DNA from: Variovorax sp. E3
GTDB taxonomy: Bacteria; Pseudomonadota; Gammaproteobacteria; Burkholderiales; Burkholderiaceae_C
Length of the DNA: 49,648 bases
Assembly: GCF_016082275.1 (NCBI RefSeq)
Contig: NZ_MOWM01000045.1
Coordinates: 1-49,648 of the forward strand
Direction of reading: 5' to 3'
Both the position numbers and the translations under genes were made by a program. Below are positions 19,538 to 28,639 of the stretch, one piece after another. Numbering within the stretch: position 1 is the stretch's first letter; every line of letters begins with the position of its first letter. The notes beneath the pieces are model-generated. The model was not told the DNA's origin, ran no database searches, and saw nothing but the letters and a program-made list of their open reading frames with translations.

Positions 19538-21184
19538 ATGAAAATCAATTGGTGGCCCTGGGGTTTCCTGACCCTGCTCAGCCTTGTGCTGCTGCTGTTC
19601 TTCGTGTTCTATCCGTTGGGCACGCTGTTCGTGAACAGCGTGCGCGACGAGTCGGGCGCGTTCTCGCTGTCGGGCTTCGTCACGCTGCTGCGCGACAGCG
19701 AATACCTGCTGGCGTTTCGCAACACGCTGGTGCTCGGCGTGTCGGTCACGGCCTGCACGGTGGCCGTGGGCGTGCCCTTCGCGTACATGGTGGCGCGCTA
19801 CGACTTCCCGCTGAAGAACCTGGTGGCGGTGCTGCCGATCATGACCATCGTGATCCCCGAGATCATCGTCGGCCAGTCGTGGCTGCTGCTGCTGGGCAAC
19901 AACGGGCTGATCACCAACCTGCTGGCGGGCGTGGGCATCGAGCTGCCGACCTTCTACGGCTGGACGGGCATGGTCTTTTCCATGACGCTGGTCTACTACA
20001 CCTACATCTACCTGGGCGTGCTGGCCGCGCTGCGCGGCTTCGACGGCCAGCTCGAGGAAGCCGGGCTGAGCCTGGGCACCTCGCCGCTGGTGACCAAGCT
20101 GCGCGTGCTGGTGCCGGTGATCCTGCCCGCGGTGCTGGTCAACGCGCTGGTGGTGTTCACGCTGGTGGTGGGCAACTTCGCGCTGTCGGTGGTGCTGGGC
20201 AGCAGCGTGCCGCTGCTGTCGGTCATGACGTACAACGCCTTCGTCGGCGAGATGGGCGGCAGCCCCACGCTGCAAAGCGCGATGTCGGTCGTGTCCATCG
20301 GCATCGTGGCCGTGGTGCTGTTCTTCCAGAAGCGCGTGGTGGAGCGCAAGGTCTACACGATGACGCAGGGGCGCGCGCCGGCGGTGGTGCGCGTGCGCTC
20401 GGGCGCGGCCGTGCTCTACACGCTGAGCGTGGGGGTGATCATCGTGCTGTCGATGCTGCCGCTGCTCATCGTCTTCGTGGGCGCGTTCACCGAGACCAGC
20501 GGGCCGGTGATGCGCTGGGGCCAGTGGTCGCTGTCCAGCCTGGAGCGCGCGCTGCACGGCGCGCCCGAGCCCATCTTCAACTCGCTGAAGTTCGCCTCCA
20601 TGGCCACGGTGGCGGGCGTGGCCTTCGCCGTGCTGGTGAGCTACCTCACGATCAAGAAGCGCAACCCGTTCACCCAGCTGCTGGACTACATCGTGGTGCT
20701 GCCGTTGACCATTTCCGGCACGGTGCTGGGCATTGCGCTGGTGCAGACCTTCAACACCGGCTGGCTGGTGCTGGCGGGCACCTCGGGGATCATGGTGCTG
20801 TGCTACACGGTGCGCCGCCTGCCTTTCGCGGTGCGCAACGCGTCGTCGACGCTGTTCAACATTTCCGACTCCATCGAGGAGGCGTCGATCAGCCTGGGCG
20901 TGTCGCCGCTGATGACTTTCTTCAAGGTGCTGCTGCCGGCCATGAAGGCCTCGATCATCTCGGCCGCCATCCTGATGTGGGTGACCACCATCTCGGAGCT
21001 CTCCGCGTCCATCGTGGTCTACACGGGCGGCCTGGAGACCATGCCCATCGCCATCTTCCGCCAGGTCGACGGCGGCCGCCTGGGGCTGGCGTCGGCCTAC
21101 GGCGCGGCGCTGGTCAGCGTGATCCTGCTGCCCATCGTGGTGTCGATCAAGGTGTTCCGCATCAACCTGTTTTCCAGCAAGTAA
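19538..21184 (+). CDS. ABC transporter permease, two permease units fused
   Basis: A 548-residue inner-membrane protein with about twelve helices in two halves. Each half has the EAA loop that contacts the ATPase (LEEAGLSLGTSPLVTKLRVL and IEEASISLGVSPLMTFFKVL). The length and the fused layout match ferric-type FbpB and the PhnU2-type permease of putative 2-aminoethylphosphonate systems. It begins 14 bp after the ATPase gene. Upstream of it, the shifted frame of the ATPase gene stays open, so a single long open frame from 18404 exists, but the real start is the ATG at 19538 (MKINWWPWGFLTLLSLVLLL). Confidence 0.92.
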   Translation: MKINWWPWGFLTLLSLVLLLFFVFYPLGTLFVNSVRDESGAFSLSGFVTLLRDSEYLLAFRNTLVLGVSVTACTVAVGVPFAYMVARYDFPLKNLVAVLPIMTIVIPEIIVGQSWLLLLGNNGLITNLLAGVGIELPTFYGWTGMVFSMTLVYYTYIYLGVLAALRGFDGQLEEAGLSLGTSPLVTKLRVLVPVILPAVLVNALVVFTLVVGNFALSVVLGSSVPLLSVMTYNAFVGEMGGSPTLQSAMSVVSIGIVAVVLFFQKRVVERKVYTMTQGRAPAVVRVRSGAAVLYTLSVGVIIVLSMLPLLIVFVGAFTETSGPVMRWGQWSLSSLERALHGAPEPIFNSLKFASMATVAGVAFAVLVSYLTIKKRNPFTQLLDYIVVLPLTISGTVLGIALVQTFNTGWLVLAGTSGIMVLCYTVRRLPFAVRNASSTLFNISDSIEEASISLGVSPLMTFFKVLLPAMKASIISAAILMWVTTISELSASIVVYTGGLETMPIAIFRQVDGGRLGLASAYGAALVSVILLPIVVSIKVFRINLFSSK

Positions 21185-21212
21185 CCAACCCATTCCAACC
21201 TGCGAGGTTTTC

Positions 21213-22199
21213 ATGTCCTTCAAGTCCCTGGCGAAATACGCGGCGCTGGCCCTGGCCCTGTCCTTCACGGCGGGCATCGCCGGCGCACAGACGGTGGTGC
21301 TCTACTCGTCCAACAACACCGAGACCGTCGAGACCGCGCTGGCCGTGGTCAAGAAGAAGACGCCCGGGCTGACGGTGCAGCAGGTCACCGGCGGCACCGG
21401 CACGCTGATGAAGCGCATCCAGGCCGAGGCCAAGAACCCGCGCGGCGACGTGCTGTGGAGCGGCGGCTTCGGCACGCTGGGCGCCTACAAGGACCAGATG
21501 GCGCCGTACAAGTCGCCCGACCTCGCGGCCGTGCCCGCGGCGTTTCGCGGACCGAACGACCTGTGGGTCGGCACCAACGTGCACGTGATGGTGATGATGG
21601 TCAACGAGCGCCAGCTCAAGGGCATGGCGCCGCCCAGGACCTGGTCCGACCTGATGCGCCCCGAATGGAAGGGCAAGTTCGCCATCACCGACCCGAGCAA
21701 GAGCGCCACGGCCTACATGCTGGTGTACGGCCTGCTCAAGCAGTTCGGCCGCGACGGGCTCGCCAAGCTGGCGGCCAATGCGGTCATCACCGCGTCGTCG
21801 GGCAGCACCTACAAGGGCGTGGCGGCCGGCGAGTACCCGGTGGGCCTGACCATCGAGTACGCGGCGCAGGAGTACGTGGCGGGCGGGCAGAAGGAGATCA
21901 AGCTGGTCTACCCCACCGAGGGCAGCTACCTGGCGCCCGAGGGCATGTTCATCGTGAAGGGCGCCAGGAACATGGACGCCGCCGTCGCGCTCTACAACGG
22001 CCTGCTGAGCAAGGAGACGCAGCAGGAGCTGCTGGTCAAGAACTTCCGCCGTCCGGTGCGCAGCGACATCGCGGTGTCCAAGCTCACCTCGCTGCCTGAC
22101 CTCAGCGCCATCAAGATCTTCCCGCTCGACCAGGAAGCGGCCTCGGCGGAGTACGAGCAGCTCGTCGCCCTGTGGAACCTGGCGGTGAAGGCGCGGTGA
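21213..22199 (+). CDS. ABC transporter substrate-binding protein, FutA/AfuA/PhnS-like
   Basis: A 328-residue periplasmic binding protein. The signal peptide ends near [17 protein letters not shown]. The mature domain has [34 protein letters not shown], the [20 protein letters not shown] hinge segment and LIKVVYPTEG-like [20 protein letters not shown]. The DPSKSATAY and [13 protein letters not shown] stretches resemble the anion-binding loops of AfuA/PhnS-type proteins more than the Tyr-rich iron site of FbpA, so a phosphorylated ligand is plausible. GAGG at 21204-21207 supports the start. The stop overlaps the next start by GTGA. Confidence 0.9.
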   Translation: MSFKSLAKYAALALALSFTAGIAGAQTVVLYSSNNTETVETALAVVKKKTPGLTVQQVTGGTGTLMKRIQAEAKNPRGDVLWSGGFGTLGAYKDQMAPYKSPDLAAVPAAFRGPNDLWVGTNVHVMVMMVNERQLKGMAPPRTWSDLMRPEWKGKFAITDPSKSATAYMLVYGLLKQFGRDGLAKLAANAVITASSGSTYKGVAAGEYPVGLTIEYAAQEYVAGGQKEIKLVYPTEGSYLAPEGMFIVKGARNMDAAVALYNGLLSKETQQELLVKNFRRPVRSDIAVSKLTSLPDLSAIKIFPLDQEAASAEYEQLVALWNLAVKAR

Positions 22200-23615
22200 C
22201 CGACGCCGCCGCGAAGGCGCCGGCCTTCGTGCCGGTCAGTGCCTTCGACCTCTTCAAGATCGGCATCGGCCCGTCGAGCTCGCACACGGTCGGGCCGATG
22301 ATCGCGGCCCGGCAGTTCGCCTGCCTGCTTCGATCGCGCGGCCTGCTGGCGCGCGTGGCCGCCCTGGTGACGCAGCTGTACGGTTCGCTGAGCGCGACCG
22401 GGCGCGGCCACGGCACGGACCGCGCCGTGCTGCTCGGGCTCGAAGGCCATCGGCCGGACACGATCGACCCCGACGCCATCGAGCCCGTCGTCGCGGCCAT
22501 CCGGCAAGACCGGCGCCTGCGCCTGCTCGGCACGCACGCCGTGACCTTCGACGAGAAGGAGCACCTGCTCTTCATGCGAAGGAGCCTGCCGTACCACCCG
22601 AACGGCCTGCGCTTCGTCGCGCTGGACGCGCAGGGCGCGCCGCTGGCCGAGGCCGACTACTTCTCGGTGGGCGGCGGCTTCGTCGTCGACGCGCAGGGCC
22701 TGGGCGTGCGCAACGACGAAGGCGCGCAGCGCCCGCCGCCCGCCGCGCTGCCCTTTGCCTTCGAGACCGGTGCGCAGCTGCTCGCGCAATGCAGCGCGCA
22801 CGGCAAGTCGATTGCCGCGCTGATGATGGACAACGAAACCCGATGGCGCCCGCAGCCCGAAGTGCGGGCGCAACTGCTGAAGGTCTGGGACACCATGGCC
22901 GGCGCCGTGCGGCGCGGCTGCGCCAGCACCGGCAGCCTGCCCGGGCGCATGCAGGTGCGCCGGCGCGCGGCCGACCTGTTCCAGCGGCTGCAGGGCGACA
23001 GGCGCGACGCCGCGCCCGACCCGCTCGCGGCATGGACTGGGTCAACCTCTACGCCATTGCCGTCAACGAGGAAAACGCGGTCGGCGGGCGCGTGGTCACC
23101 GCGCCCACCAACGGCGCGGCGGGCGTGATTCCGGCGGTGCTGCACTACCACCAGCGTTTCTTTCCCGGCGCGGGCGACGACGCGGTGGTCGAGTTTCTGC
23201 TCACCGCGGCGGCCATCGGCATCATCTACAAGAAGAACGGCTCGCTCTCGGGCGCGAGGTGGGCTGCCAGGGCGAAGTCGGCGTGGCCTGTTCGATGGCG
23301 GCGGGCGCGTTCGCCGCCGTGATGGGCGGCACGCCCGAGCAGGTCGAGAACGCCGCCGAGATCGGCATGGAGCACAACCTGGGCATGACCTGCGACCCGA
23401 TCAGCGGGCTGGTTCAGATCCCGTGCATCGAGCGCAACGCGATGGGGGCCGTCAAGGCCATCAATGCCGCGCGCATGGCCTTGCGCGGCGACGGCTCGCA
23501 CTTCGTCTCGCTGGACAAGGTCATCCGGACCATGATGCAGACCGGCGCGGACATGAAGACCAAGTACAAGGAAACTTCGCGCGGTGGCCTTGCCGTGAAT
23601 ATCGTCGAGTGCTGA
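22196..23615 (+). CDS. sdaA: L-serine dehydratase, iron-sulfur type (two frame breaks)
   Basis: Deaminates L-serine to pyruvate and ammonia with a [4Fe-4S] cluster. About 473 residues after repair, single-chain type. The beta domain starts at [20 protein letters not shown]; the alpha domain has [17 protein letters not shown], and the three cluster cysteines are visible in [25 protein letters not shown] and [16 protein letters not shown]. Breaks near 23030 and 23256 are each repaired by one G ([11 protein letters not shown] and SGAEVGCQGE). The GTG start at 22196 overlaps the binding-protein stop, so the enzyme is translationally coupled to the transporter, an unusual pairing that points to the transported compound being a serine source. 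Confidence 0.9.
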
Positions 23616-23633
23616 CCGCCGCGCGGCCGGCGC

Positions 23634-24266
23634 TCAGCCTGCCGGGCGGCGCGTGAACGCCAGGATCAGCCCGAAGCCCACCATCATGCTGCCGCTGATG
23701 CGGTTGAACCAGCGCATCGCGCGGCTGCCGTCCGCCAGCCGGCGCATGCGCGCGCCCAGCAGCGCGTACAGCGCGATCGCGACCAGCTCGAACACCAGGA
23801 AGGTCGCGCCCAGCAGCATGTAGCTGGAGGCATACGCGCCCGGCACCACGAACTGCGGAAAGAACGCGGTGAACACCAGGATGGCTTTCGGGTTGCCGGC
23901 CGCCACGGTGAACTCCTGCCGCACGAGCGCGCGCATCGACGGCGGCGCGCACGCGTCGCGCGCCTGCACGTCGGCCGTGGGCGCCGGCGCACGCAGCAGT
24001 CGGATGCCGATCCACACCAGGTACGCCGCGCCGATGTACTTGATGACGTCGAAGGCCATCTCCGAGGCCACCAGCACCGCGCCCATGCCCAGGCCCGCGA
24101 TGGCGATCATGATCGCGAAGGCCGCGAGCCGGCCGCTGGCCGCGACGACCGCCGGCGACACGCCGTGCTTCGCGCCGTTGGTCACGGACAGCAGGTTGTT
24201 GGGCCCGAACGCCATGTTGATGGCGAAGCAGGCGGGCAGGAAGAGCAGGTAGGCGGACAGGGTCAT
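23634..24266 (-). CDS. LysE/RhtB family amino-acid exporter
   Basis: A 210-residue inner-membrane protein with six hydrophobic helices of the LysE superfamily. Signatures are the N-terminal FLPACFAINMAFGPNNLLSV, GAAYLVWIGIRLLRAP, and the middle EFTVAAGNPKAILVFTAFFP (NPK motif). These carriers export amino acids or related compounds by proton antiport; the substrate is unknown here. It is downstream of the GntR gene on the same strand, 117 bp apart, and converges with sdaA across 18 bp, so it may relieve amino-acid excess arising from the neighbouring pathways. Confidence 0.88.
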   Translation of the reverse strand: MTLSAYLLFLPACFAINMAFGPNNLLSVTNGAKHGVSPAVVAASGRLAAFAIMIAIAGLGMGAVLVASEMAFDVIKYIGAAYLVWIGIRLLRAPAPTADVQARDACAPPSMRALVRQEFTVAAGNPKAILVFTAFFPQFVVPGAYASSYMLLGATFLVFELVAIALYALLGARMRRLADGSRAMRWFNRISGSMMVGFGLILAFTRRPAG

Positions 24267-24383
24267 GGCGTATCCGGCGGCGTTGCGTGGCAGGGGTTGC
24301 CATTATTTCAGGTCATCGAGGAAAGTCATGACACCGCATCCGGCGTCGAAGCCCTTGAAGCCCCTGAAGGCCTGAGCCGGCGC

Positions 24384-25088
24384 TCAGCCGTCGACGCCGC
24401 CCTCGGGCATCTGCCGCGCATACACCGCGAGCACGATGCGCTCGGAGTGGATCAGGTAGTCGTTCAGCGCCACCGAGCCCTCGGCGAACTTGCCGGCCTC
24501 GATGAGCTCGAGCAGCTTGGTGTTCATGTCCACGTAGGGCGCGTGCAGGAACTCCGGGTCCTTCAGCAGGCCGAAGGCCAGCCGCAGCTCGACCAGGATG
24601 TGCGCGAACAGCACGTTCAGCCGCTCGCTGTCGGCCAGTTCCACGATGCCCTTGTGGAACTCCATGTTGGCCGTGCCCACGCCCAGCCAGTCGCCGGCGT
24701 CGCGGCACTTCAGCGCCATCTCGACCGCCTCGCGCATGTGCTTCTTGGCGGGGTGGCGCGGGTAGGCCTGCGCCAGCGCCTGGCACTCGATGAGGCGGCG
24801 CACGCGGTAGATGTCGATGATCGACGCGATGCTCGGCACCGCCACGAACACGCCGCGGTTCGGCGCGTGCTTGAGCAGCCCCTCCTTGGTCAGCGTGCGG
24901 AACACCTCGCGCAGGGTGTTGCGCGAAATCTCGAAGCTGTCGGCCAGCGCGGCCTCCGACAGCCGCTGCCCGGGCGAGAACTCGCCCTGCACGATCTTCT
25001 GGCGGATGAGCTCGGCCACCCGGTCGTTGAGCGTCTGCGTGCCCGCGGCCGGCGAGGCGGGCGGTGTGGGGGAAACCAGTCGAGTCAT
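24384..25088 (-). CDS. GntR family regulator with FCD domain
   Basis: A 234-residue regulator. N-terminal winged helix: DRVAELIRQKIVQGEFSPGQ, then RLSEAALADSFEISRNTLRE and VFRTLTKEGLLKHAPNRGVF. The C-terminal FadR-type FCD effector domain carries spaced His residues (ANMEFHKGIVELADSERLN, EFLHAPYVDMN, DYLIHSERIV) that usually bind a metal and a carboxylic acid. It is divergent from the 5-oxoproline operon, so 5-oxoproline or glutamate is the natural ligand guess. I chose ATG 25088; an upstream in-frame codon at 25241 would place the start beyond the operator region. Confidence 0.9.
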   Translation of the reverse strand: MTRLVSPTPPASPAAGTQTLNDRVAELIRQKIVQGEFSPGQRLSEAALADSFEISRNTLREVFRTLTKEGLLKHAPNRGVFVAVPSIASIIDIYRVRRLIECQALAQAYPRHPAKKHMREAVEMALKCRDAGDWLGVGTANMEFHKGIVELADSERLNVLFAHILVELRLAFGLLKDPEFLHAPYVDMNTKLLELIEAGKFAEGSVALNDYLIHSERIVLAVYARQMPEGGVDG

Positions 25089-25250
25089 GCCGGGATGTAG
25101 GTGAAGGGGGCGTCGATGCCGCGCGGTTGTAACAGATTTTCCCCCCAGCCGCGACCGAGGGCCCGTGCCCTGCCGGGCGCACCAAATGGCGCCGTGCTCA
25201 GGGTTTTCATGGGGGTACTTAAGCACTATTGTTGGGCACACTTCAATGGA

Positions 25251-25263
25251 TTGTTCAACAATT
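25251..25263. promoter_or_regulatory. Perfect palindrome ATTGTTCAACAAT, candidate GntR operator
   Basis: A 13-bp perfect palindrome (6-bp arms, one central base) in an AT-rich patch of the 294-bp region between the GntR gene and the DUF969 gene. The TTGTnnnACAA core is the usual form for FCD-type GntR sites. The rest of this gap (25089-25250, 25264-25382) holds no gene I can see; the AT-rich part probably carries both promoters. Confidence 0.5.
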
Positions 25264-25382
25264 CAAATAGATTGAGTGATTCATGTCGTCTGAATTGCTC
25301 ATTCATTGGCACGGCGTTTGCGTACAACGGCGTGCCGGCGACTCGCGCCAGGCGGCTCCGTACTCCAACACGAAAGACCAAC

Positions 25383-26119
25383 ATGACTCCTGACATCCCC
25401 CTGTGGCCGCTGATTGGCGTGGCCGTCATCATTGCGGGGTTCATCCTGCGCTTCAATCCGATGCTGGTGGTGATCGTCACGGCCATCGTGACGGCGGCCG
25501 CCGCGGGCTTCGGCCCCATGGCCATCCTCACGGCCATCGGCACCGGCTTCATCAAGACGCGCAACCTGCCGCTGATCCTTCTCCTGCCGTTGGCGGTGAT
25601 CGGGCTGCTCGAGCGGCACGGCCTGCGCCAGCACGCGCAGAACTGGATCGGGCGCATCAAGTCGGCCACCGCCGGACGCCTGCTGATCGTCTACCTCGCC
25701 GCGCGCGAGCTCACGGCCGCCATCGGCCTGACCAGCCTGGGCGGCCATCCGCAGATGGTGCGTCCGCTGCTCGCGCCCATGGCCGAAGGCGCCACCGAAA
25801 CCCGCTACGGCAAGCTGCCCGACCGCCTGCGCCACAAGCTGCGCGCCTACGCCGCGGCCACCGACAACGTGGGCCTGTTCTTCGGCGAAGACATCTTCGT
25901 GCCTTCGGCGCCATCGTGCTCATGACCACTTTCCTGCACGAGGCCGGCATCGACGTCGAGCCGCTGCACATCGCGGTGTGGGGTATCCCGACGGCCATCG
26001 CGGCGTTCATCATCCATTCGTGGCGCCTGCGCCGCCTCGACCAGGCGATCGCCCGTGAAATGGAAGGCGCGCCGGCCACCGACGCGCCCGCCGTTCCCGC
26101 CACGCAAGAAGGCCGCTGA
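25383..26119 (+). CDS. DUF969 family membrane protein, candidate 5-oxoproline transport subunit (one frame break)
   Basis: About 245 residues after repair, with some six hydrophobic helices (MTPDIPLWPLIGVAVIIAGF, MLVVIVTAIVTAAAAGFGPM, NLPLILLLPLAVIGLLERHG). The central loop ARELTAAIGLTSLGGHPQMV followed by AAATDNVGLFFGEDIFVAFG is characteristic of DUF969 and ion-transporter-like. The break near 25901 is repaired by one G (IFVAFGAIVLMTTF). DUF969 and DUF979 genes are normally adjacent and near pcp, and here they are followed by pcp and the 5-oxoprolinase genes. A role in uptake of pyroglutamate or pyroglutamyl peptides is inferred from context. Confidence 0.88.
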
Positions 26120-26121
26120 TC

Positions 26122-27078
26122 ATGATTCTCTCAATCCAGCACCTCTACATCCTGGTCGGCCTGATCCTCGCGGTCACGGCCATCATGACGCTGACCGACC
26201 GCCAGCATCCCAAGCGCTACACCAGCGGCCTGTTCTGGGGGCTGTATTCGCTGGTCTTCCTGGTCGGCGACAAGCTGCCGCCCGCATGGGTGGGCGTGGG
26301 CGCCATCGCCATGGCCGTCATTGCCGGCATGCGCGGCGTCGGCGCGGGCAAGCACCGCGAACCCACGCAGACCGAGTACATGGCCAGCGCCAAGCGCCTG
26401 GGCAACAAGCTGTTCATGCCGGCGCTGGCGATCCCGCTGGTCACGGTGATCGGCACCGTGCTGATGAGCAAGGTCAAGATCGGCGACGCCTTCCTGCTCG
26501 ACCCCAAGAACACCACGCTGGTGAGCCTGGGCGTGGGCTGCGTGGCCGCGCTGGCGCTGGCCTGCTGGCTGACGCGCGAAACCCCGGTGCAGGGCCTGCG
26601 CGAATCGCGCCGCCTGACCGACGCGCTGGGCTGGGCCGTGGTGCTGCCGCAGATGCTGGGCATGCTGGGGCTGGTGTTCTCCGACGCCGGCGTGGGCAAG
26701 GCCGTGGCGCACATCACCACGAGCTACGTCAACATGGACATCCGCTTCGTGGCGGTGGTGGTCTACGTGCTGGGCATGGCGCTGTTCACCATCATCATGG
26801 GCAACGGCTTCGCGGCCTTCCCGGTGATGACGGGCGGCGTCGGCGTGCCGGTGCTGGTGGGCGTGTACCACGGCGACCCGGCCGTGATGGCGGCCATCGG
26901 CATGTTCTCGGGCTACTGCGGCACGCTCATGACCCCGATGGCAGCCAACTTCAACATCGTGCCCGCGGCGCTGCTGGAGCTGCCCGACAAGAACGCGGTG
27001 ATCAAGGTGCAGGTGCCCACGGCGGCCGCGCTGCTGGTGGTCAACATCTTCCTGCTGTACTTCCTGATGTTCCGCTGA
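26122..27078 (+). CDS. DUF979 family membrane protein, candidate 5-oxoproline transport subunit
   Basis: A 318-residue polytopic membrane protein, DUF979 type. About nine hydrophobic helices starting [20 protein letters not shown]. Conserved-looking segments: [80 protein letters not shown] and a final [12 protein letters not shown]. The Asn/Gly-rich loops resemble the re-entrant loops of ion-transporter-superfamily carriers. It begins 2 bp after the DUF969 stop, so the pair is almost certainly co-translated and may form one carrier. Confidence 0.9.
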   Translation: MILSIQHLYILVGLILAVTAIMTLTDRQHPKRYTSGLFWGLYSLVFLVGDKLPPAWVGVGAIAMAVIAGMRGVGAGKHREPTQTEYMASAKRLGNKLFMPALAIPLVTVIGTVLMSKVKIGDAFLLDPKNTTLVSLGVGCVAALALACWLTRETPVQGLRESRRLTDALGWAVVLPQMLGMLGLVFSDAGVGKAVAHITTSYVNMDIRFVAVVVYVLGMALFTIIMGNGFAAFPVMTGGVGVPVLVGVYHGDPAVMAAIGMFSGYCGTLMTPMAANFNIVPAALLELPDKNAVIKVQVPTAAALLVVNIFLLYFLMFR

Positions 27079-27088
27079 GGCCCTGCGC

Positions 27089-27767
27089 ATGACGAAGACG
27101 AAAGGCGCCGCCGCTCCCCGCGTGCTGCTCGCGGGCTTCGAGCCCTTCGAGAACGACCCGGTCAACCCCGCGTGGGAAATCGCCCGCGCCCTGGACGGCT
27201 GGGCCTGCGAAGGCGCCGTCATGCAGGCGGTGCAATTGCCCTGCGTGTTCGGCCGCTCCATCGACCGGCTCGACGAGGCGCTGGCGGCCGGCGCGCCGCC
27301 CGTGCTGGTGCTGTGCATCGGCGCGGCGGGCGGGCGCACCGAGATCTCGATGGAGCGTGCCGCGCTGAACGTCGACGACGCGCGCATTCCCGACAACGCC
27401 GGCTACCAGCCCATCGACATCGACGTGGTCGAGGGCGGGCCGGCGCCTACTTCTCCACGCTGCCGATCAAGGCCATGGTGCGCGACATGCGCGCGGCCGG
27501 GCTGCCGGCGGCGGTGTCGAACACGGCAGGCACCTTTGTCTGCAACCACATCTTCTACGCGCTGATGCACCGGCTGGCAAAGCGGCCCGAACTGGCACGC
27601 ACGCGCGGCGGCTTCGTGCACGTGCCCTACCTGCCCGAGCAGGCGGCCTCCAGCCCGGCTTTGCCAGCCTGGCGCTCGCGACGCAGGTCGAGGCCTTCCG
27701 CGTGGCGATCCGCACCGCGCTGACCGTGCGCGACGACGTGCGCGAGACCGCGGGCCGCCTGCACTGA
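27089..27767 (+). CDS. pcp: Pyrrolidone-carboxylate peptidase (two frame breaks)
   Basis: Removes N-terminal pyroglutamate from peptides, releasing 5-oxoproline; cysteine peptidase family C15. About 226 residues after repair. N terminus [20 protein letters not shown]; the catalytic triad is visible as Glu in [20 protein letters not shown], Cys in [20 protein letters not shown] and His in [12 protein letters not shown]. Breaks near 27447 (one G, restoring [15 protein letters not shown]) and near 27655 (one C, restoring [15 protein letters not shown]). It follows DUF979 by 10 bp and supplies the substrate for the next genes. A 62-bp gap with a short CCCTGA-type repeat separates it from pxpA. 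Confidence 0.92.
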
Positions 27768-27829
27768 CCCCCTGACGACCCCTGAGACCCCTGAGGTGCG
27801 TGCCCGCCGCGCGCCGGAAAAGACGAACG

Positions 27830-28639
27830 ATGAACATCGACTTGAACAGTGACCTCGGCGAAAGCCTCGGCGTCTGGCGCATGGGCGACGACGCCGCCAT
27901 GCTGGACATCGTGAGCAGCGCCAACGTGGCCTGCGGCTTCCACGCGGGCGACCCCGCCGGCATCCTGCGCACGCTGCGCGAGGCCAAGGCGCGCGGCGTC
28001 GTGGTCGGCGCCCACGTGGCCTACCGCGACCTCGTGGGCTTCGGCCGTCGCAACATGGACGTGGACAGCGCCGACCTGCGCGCCGACGTGATCTACCAGA
28101 TCGGCGCGCTCAAGGGCCTGGCCGCCGCCGCCGGCACCGCCGTCTGCTACGTGAAGCCGCACGGCGCGCTCTACAACACCATCGCCCACGACGAGCGCCA
28201 GGCGCGCGACGTGATCGCCGCCATCCGCGAGATCGACCCCGGCCTGTGCCTGGTGGCGCTCGCGGGTTCGCCGCTGCTGGGCTGGGCGCGCGTCGCCGGG
28301 CTGCGCGTGGTGGCCGAGGCCTTCGCCGACCGTGCCTACACGCCGCAGGGCACGCTGGTGTCGCGCCGCGAGCCCGGCGCCGTGCTGCACGACGCGCAAG
28401 AGGTGGCCGAACGCATGCTGCGCCTGGCCACCGACGGCGTGGTCACCGCCATCGACGGCAGCACCGTGCGCATCGAGGCCGACTCGGTCTGCGTGCACGG
28501 CGACAGCCCGGGCGCGGTCGAGATGGCGCGCCAGGTGCGCGCGCGGCTGACGCAGGCGGGCGTGAACATCCGCCCCTTCGTGGATGCCGACACCGATGCC
28601 GATGCCTGCACCGACGCCGGCGTGGCCGCGACCGCATGA
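27830..28639 (+). CDS. pxpA: 5-oxoprolinase subunit A (LamB/YcsF family)
   Basis: Subunit of the ATP-dependent prokaryotic 5-oxoprolinase PxpABC, which opens 5-oxoproline to L-glutamate. It has 269 residues. Family signatures: [95 protein letters not shown] and [17 protein letters not shown]. The last 15 residues are an Asp/Ala/Thr-rich tail ([13 protein letters not shown]) encoded by a small internal repeat, beyond the usual C terminus. The stop overlaps the pxpBC start by ATGA (28636-28639). Confidence 0.95.
   Translation: MNIDLNSDLGESLGVWRMGDDAAMLDIVSSANVACGFHAGDPAGILRTLREAKARGVVVGAHVAYRDLVGFGRRNMDVDSADLRADVIYQIGALKGLAAAAGTAVCYVKPHGALYNTIAHDERQARDVIAAIREIDPGLCLVALAGSPLLGWARVAGLRVVAEAFADRAYTPQGTLVSRREPGAVLHDAQEVAERMLRLATDGVVTAIDGSTVRIEADSVCVHGDSPGAVEMARQVRARLTQAGVNIRPFVDADTDADACTDAGVAATA

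Noticed and set aside
18404..21184. Single 926-codon frame covering ATPase and permease
   Set aside because: The first 370 codons are the ATPase gene in a shifted frame and look like Arg/Ala-rich noise; the ATPase is intact in another frame and the permease starts at 19538.
27768..27829. Short CCCTGA/CCCCTGAG repeat between pcp and pxpA
   Set aside because: Only about three imperfect 8-10 bp copies; too short to call a functional repeat.
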